This document shows positions 7,853-9,875 of a stretch of DNA of 9,875 nucleotides, one piece after another. The stretch's first letter is position 1. Each line of letters opens with the position of its first letter. The position numbers and the translations under genes were made by a program. The notes below the pieces were generated by a model that worked only from the letters and a program-made list of their open reading frames with translations, searched no databases and had not been told where the DNA came from. The stretch covers positions 1 to 9,875 of the forward strand of contig DASRUE010000169.1 of the NCBI GenBank assembly GCA_035687895.1, in the 5' to 3' direction. This stretch comes from JAERML01 sp035687895 (GTDB lineage: Bacteria; Bacteroidota; Ignavibacteria; UBA10030; UBA6906).

Positions 7853-7904
7853 GAATCGCAACCATGGTACTGGAGACAGACAATGGCTGCGATTTTGTGT
7901 TTAA
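7853..7904 (+). promoter_or_regulatory. Stem-loop with T-rich tail upstream of the cold-shock gene (possible attenuator or leader structure)
   Basis: AATCGCA (7854-7860) pairs with TGCGATT (7888-7894). After one A/C mismatch, CCAT (7862-7865) pairs with ATGG (7883-7886), leaving a 17-base loop; G7853 can also wobble with T7895. The right arm runs directly into TTTTGTGTTT on the plus strand, resembling an intrinsic terminator or attenuator 80 bases before the csp start codon. It could be a leader element controlling csp, or the end of a short upstream transcript. Whether it functions is an inference. Confidence 0.4.
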
Positions 7905-7983
7905 AGGCGCATCATTCTGGTTGTACATCTCGTGTCCGCCGATTGCGGATTTGTATAAAAGCATTCTAGAAAGGATATGTTCC

Positions 7984-8184
7984 ATGGAAAAAGGAACAGT
8001 CAAGTGGTTCAACGGGGCCAAGGGCTTCGGATTCATTCAGCGCGCTGGAGGTGAAGATGTGTTTGTTCACTACAAGGCGATTGCCGGTGAGGGTTACCGG
8101 AACCTGAACGAAGGTGATCAGGTGGAATTTGATGTCGAGCGTGGCCCCAAGGGGCTGCAGGCAGCAAACGTCACCAAGATCTAA
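7984..8184 (+). CDS. Cold-shock-domain RNA chaperone (CspA family)
   Basis: This 66-residue protein is a single OB-fold cold-shock domain of normal length. It opens MEKGTVKWFN, with RNP1 as KGFGFI at 13-18 and RNP2 as VFVHY at 26-30, so the aromatic nucleic-acid-binding face is intact. It binds single-stranded RNA and DNA in the cytoplasm, melts secondary structure and can act as a transcription antiterminator in E. coli relatives. The start at ATG 7984 is chosen over the upstream ATG 7864 because the domain begins there and AAGGA (7971-7975) lies 8 bases before it. It is followed by a strong terminator and then a DEAD-box helicase gene on the same strand. Cold induction is inferred from the family; some members are constitutive or growth-phase genes. 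Confidence 0.95.
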   Translation: MEKGTVKWFNGAKGFGFIQRAGGEDVFVHYKAIAGEGYRNLNEGDQVEFDVERGPKGLQAANVTKI

Positions 8185-8203
8185 CCATCGGTACGTTGAC
8201 GAG

Positions 8204-8246
8204 AATCCCGATCTGCGTAATGGCAGGTCGGGATTTTCTTTTTCTT
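8204..8246 (+). terminator. Strong intrinsic terminator between csp and the DEAD-box helicase
   Basis: AATCCCGATCTGC (8204-8216) pairs with GCAGGTCGGGATT (8223-8235) across the loop GTAATG. This is a 13-bp stem with a single G-T wobble. The tail TTTTCTTTTTCTT follows at once. It begins 19 bases after the csp stop codon and its tail ends about 20 bases before the helicase ATG. Confidence 0.92.
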
Positions 8247-8265
8247 CATCCAAAAAGAGAGTATT

Positions 8266-9474
8266 ATGAAAAGAGATTCCTTGCAACTCAGCAAGGCCAT
8301 GGTGTCGGTGCTTGAAAGTCATGGCATCACGACACCGACGCCCATTCAAGAAAAAATCGTCCCTGCGATTCTGGAGGGACGCGACGTTATCGCGCAGTCC
8401 GAGACAGGTTCCGGCAAGACCCTGAGTTTCGCTGTCCCGGTGATTGAGAAGATCTTCCGTCGGGATGGACTCCGTGCTTTGGTGGTTGTGCCGACCCGGG
8501 AGCTTGCCGCTCAAATCACCGACGAGTTCATCAAGTTTTCCCATGGGAAACACCTTGGCGTCACCCCGGTGTACGGCGGTGTTTCCTTGCAGGGACAAAT
8601 GAAGAGGCTCCCCCGCACGAACATCGTGGTCGGGACTCCGGGCCGTCTGCTGGATCTTCTTGATCGCGGAGCGCTCCATCTCGAGTCAATCAAGTACCTG
8701 ATCCTCGATGAAGCGGATCGGATGTTGGATATGGGCTTCATCCGCGACATCCAGAAAATCATCAACTATCTCCCCCGCGAACGCCAAACCCTCCTGTTCA
8801 GCGCAACCATGGCAAAGGAGATCGTGCAGTTGAGTCAGAAGTACATGCACGACCCGTTGCGGGTCGAGCTGACATCGACCGTAAAGCCGGAGTTCCTGCG
8901 GCAAACATACTATCAGACAACAGCAGATCAAAAGCTCTCGCTCCTTGTTCAATTGCTCCGCAAGGAACGGGACCTGGCGCTGGTATTCTGCAACAGGAAA
9001 CATATAACGGATAAGATTGCGCGTCGATTGAGCAGAGAGGGAATCGCTGCCCGCTGTCTGAACGGAGACATGTCGCAGAGCCAACGGGAGCGCGCTAAAG
9101 CGGAGTTCGGCCAGAAGAGAGTAAGCGTTCTGGTGGCGACCGATGTGGCTGCGCGCGGGCTTCATATCGATGGTATCACACACGTTTACAACTACGAAAT
9201 CCCGCGCGACGTTGATTCGTACACCCACCGGGTCGGACGGACGGCCCGTGCGGGGAAAAGAGGGGAGGCGATTTCCTTTGTGGAGAGTAGTGACGATAGG
9301 AAATTCTTCAAGCAGATACTCTTCTCGTACAAGGGGAGCATAGCTCTGAAACAGGTAGATGTTGCGACCCTCCCGAAACTTGCTGCCGCTCCCGCGCACA
9401 CGCACGGTGCGAGGCCCGCTCCCCACGGAAGGGACCCACGACGGAGCCGACACCGCTTTGGCACGGCCGCCTAG
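8266..9474 (+). CDS. DEAD-box ATP-dependent RNA helicase (RhlE-like)
   Basis: This 402-residue SF2 helicase carries the full motif set. In order these are the Q motif ending PTPIQ (24-28), Walker A SETGSGKT (45-52), PTREL (76-80), YGG (103-105), TPGR (124-127), DEAD (148-151), SAT (179-181), VFCNRK (240-245), ATDVAARG (291-298) and HRVGRTARAG (321-330). It should unwind short RNA duplexes or remodel RNPs in ribosome assembly or mRNA turnover. The C-terminus after residue 372 is short, disordered and rich in Arg, His, Pro and Ala, fitting the RhlE group rather than DeaD/CsdA with its long RNA-binding tail. The purine stretch AGAGAG (8256-8261) lies 4 bases before the ATG. Its position just past the csp terminator suggests linked expression with the cold-shock gene. 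The exact subfamily symbol is not safe from motifs alone. Confidence 0.95.
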   Translation: MKRDSLQLSKAMVSVLESHGITTPTPIQEKIVPAILEGRDVIAQSETGSGKTLSFAVPVIEKIFRRDGLRALVVVPTRELAAQITDEFIKFSHGKHLGVTPVYGGVSLQGQMKRLPRTNIVVGTPGRLLDLLDRGALHLESIKYLILDEADRMLDMGFIRDIQKIINYLPRERQTLLFSATMAKEIVQLSQKYMHDPLRVELTSTVKPEFLRQTYYQTTADQKLSLLVQLLRKERDLALVFCNRKHITDKIARRLSREGIAARCLNGDMSQSQRERAKAEFGQKRVSVLVATDVAARGLHIDGITHVYNYEIPRDVDSYTHRVGRTARAGKRGEAISFVESSDDRKFFKQILFSYKGSIALKQVDVATLPKLAAAPAHTHGARPAPHGRDPRRSRHRFGTAA

Positions 9475-9489
9475 CAGAATGCCCGAAGG

Positions 9490-9517
9490 CCGGAGAGGCC
9501 TACTCTCTGGTCTTTGC
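9490..9517 (+). terminator. Possible weak terminator after the DEAD-box helicase
   Basis: CCGGAGAG (9490-9497) pairs with CTCTCTGG (9503-9510), giving 8 bp with one G-T pair around a GCCTA loop, followed by the poor T-tract TCTTTG. It lies 15 bases after the helicase stop codon, where a terminator is expected. Confidence 0.45.
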
Positions 9518-9533
9518 GTCTGTACCTGGACCC

Positions 9534-9875
9534 TTGATAGGACGGGCGCAATGGGGCAAATTGTGGCACAACGAATTGGTTAGGCCGTTGGCACACAATC
9601 TTTCTCTGATCCTGTTGCTGATACTCCTTGCAGGATGCTCCGCTTCGAAGCAAACGGCGAGCTCCCCGGACTCTTCTTCTGCCATCGCAATTGAACAGGA
9701 TCGAAGAGATCCGCTCGTTCGATTCGCTTCTTCGCATTGGTCCCGACAGTGTCCTCGCTCTATACCGGAAGTATGACCGCACCACATTCAATGCAGAATT
9801 CCATCCCCGCCTCGTTGCTGTCGGTCTGCTGATCGACTCACTCAACACCTCCGTACCCCTGGGTGGAGCAATCGA
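9534..9875 (+). CDS. Lipoprotein of unknown function, 3' end outside window, apparent frameshift
   Basis: A frame beginning at TTG codons (9534, 9561 or 9576; no ATG is available) encodes a hydrophobic segment, LSLILLLILLAGC, which is a clear lipobox with Cys at 9636-9638, then a Ser-rich linker. This points to a lipidated envelope protein. The frame stops at 9774-9776. In the +1 frame, open from 9622 to the window end, the sequence from about 9688 reads like real protein, for example IEEIRSFDSLLRIG and FHPRLVAVGLLIDSLN. The simplest view is one gene whose frame changes near 9690-9705, for instance by an extra base in CAGGATCG, which would join IEQ to IEEIRS. It may be a sequencing error or a real mutation. 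I do not recognise the family. The start codon is uncertain because no good ribosome site is seen; GGGG at 9553-9556 before TTG 9561 is the best of them. Confidence 0.5.

Larger units (their letters stand above)
7534..7983. other. 450-bp gene-free region between divergent desaturase and cold-shock genes
   Basis: I see no convincing gene here. The open frames that exist (for example 7553-7819 plus, and 7535-7861 minus) lack ribosome sites and recognisable sequence. The region must hold the promoters for both flanking genes, and probably a long untranslated leader for the cold-shock gene, as is common for csp messages. Two inverted repeats are described separately. TATAAA at 7954-7959 could be a -10 element just before the csp ribosome site, but no matching -35 is present. 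Confidence 0.6.

Noticed and set aside
8686..9453. 255-residue minus-strand open frame
   Set aside because: It lies wholly antisense to the DEAD-box helicase with its complete motif set; its sequence is not protein-like.

Overview
The window is a chromosomal stretch of moderate GC content. It most likely comes from a bacterium of the FCB superphylum, near Ignavibacteria, Chlorobi or Bacteroidota. The main reason is the large exported protein in the middle, which ends in a type IX secretion (Por) sorting domain with the NYPNPFNP signature common in Ignavibacteria-like genomes. The lineage is an inference; there is no rRNA or other marker gene here.

Layout: (1) 3-4105, plus strand: a two-gene operon whose stop and start overlap. 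It holds the C-terminal part of an AddA-type helicase-nuclease and a complete AddB-type partner, the recombination/repair double-strand-break resection machine. (2) 4204-5952, plus: a secreted protein with an Ig-like domain, seven FG-GAP/VCBS calcium-binding repeats (probably one seven-bladed propeller) and a T9SS tail. (3) 5955-6443, minus: a single-domain asparaginase-like protein, convergent with the previous gene and 2 bp from it. (4) 6550-7533, minus: a soluble acyl-ACP desaturase of the plant/DesA diiron type, with its own terminator at 6481-6514. (5) 7534-7983: a 450-bp gene-free region between divergent genes, with two clear inverted repeats. (6) 7984-8184, plus: a cold-shock-domain protein, followed by a strong intrinsic terminator. 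(7) 8266-9474, plus: a DEAD-box RNA helicase starting 22 bases after that terminator's T-tract. (8) 9534-9875, plus: the start of a lipoprotein that runs off the window and seems to contain a frameshift.

Genes 4, 6 and 7 form a plausible low-temperature module: membrane fluidity (desaturase), RNA chaperoning (Csp) and RNA unwinding (helicase). The strong terminator between csp and the helicase leaves almost no room for a separate promoter, which suggests read-through control. I see no CRISPR array, insertion sequence, tRNA, rRNA or phage gene. Nothing in the window forces the conclusion of a wholly new system. The best leads are the csp leader and terminator architecture and the one-domain asparaginase.
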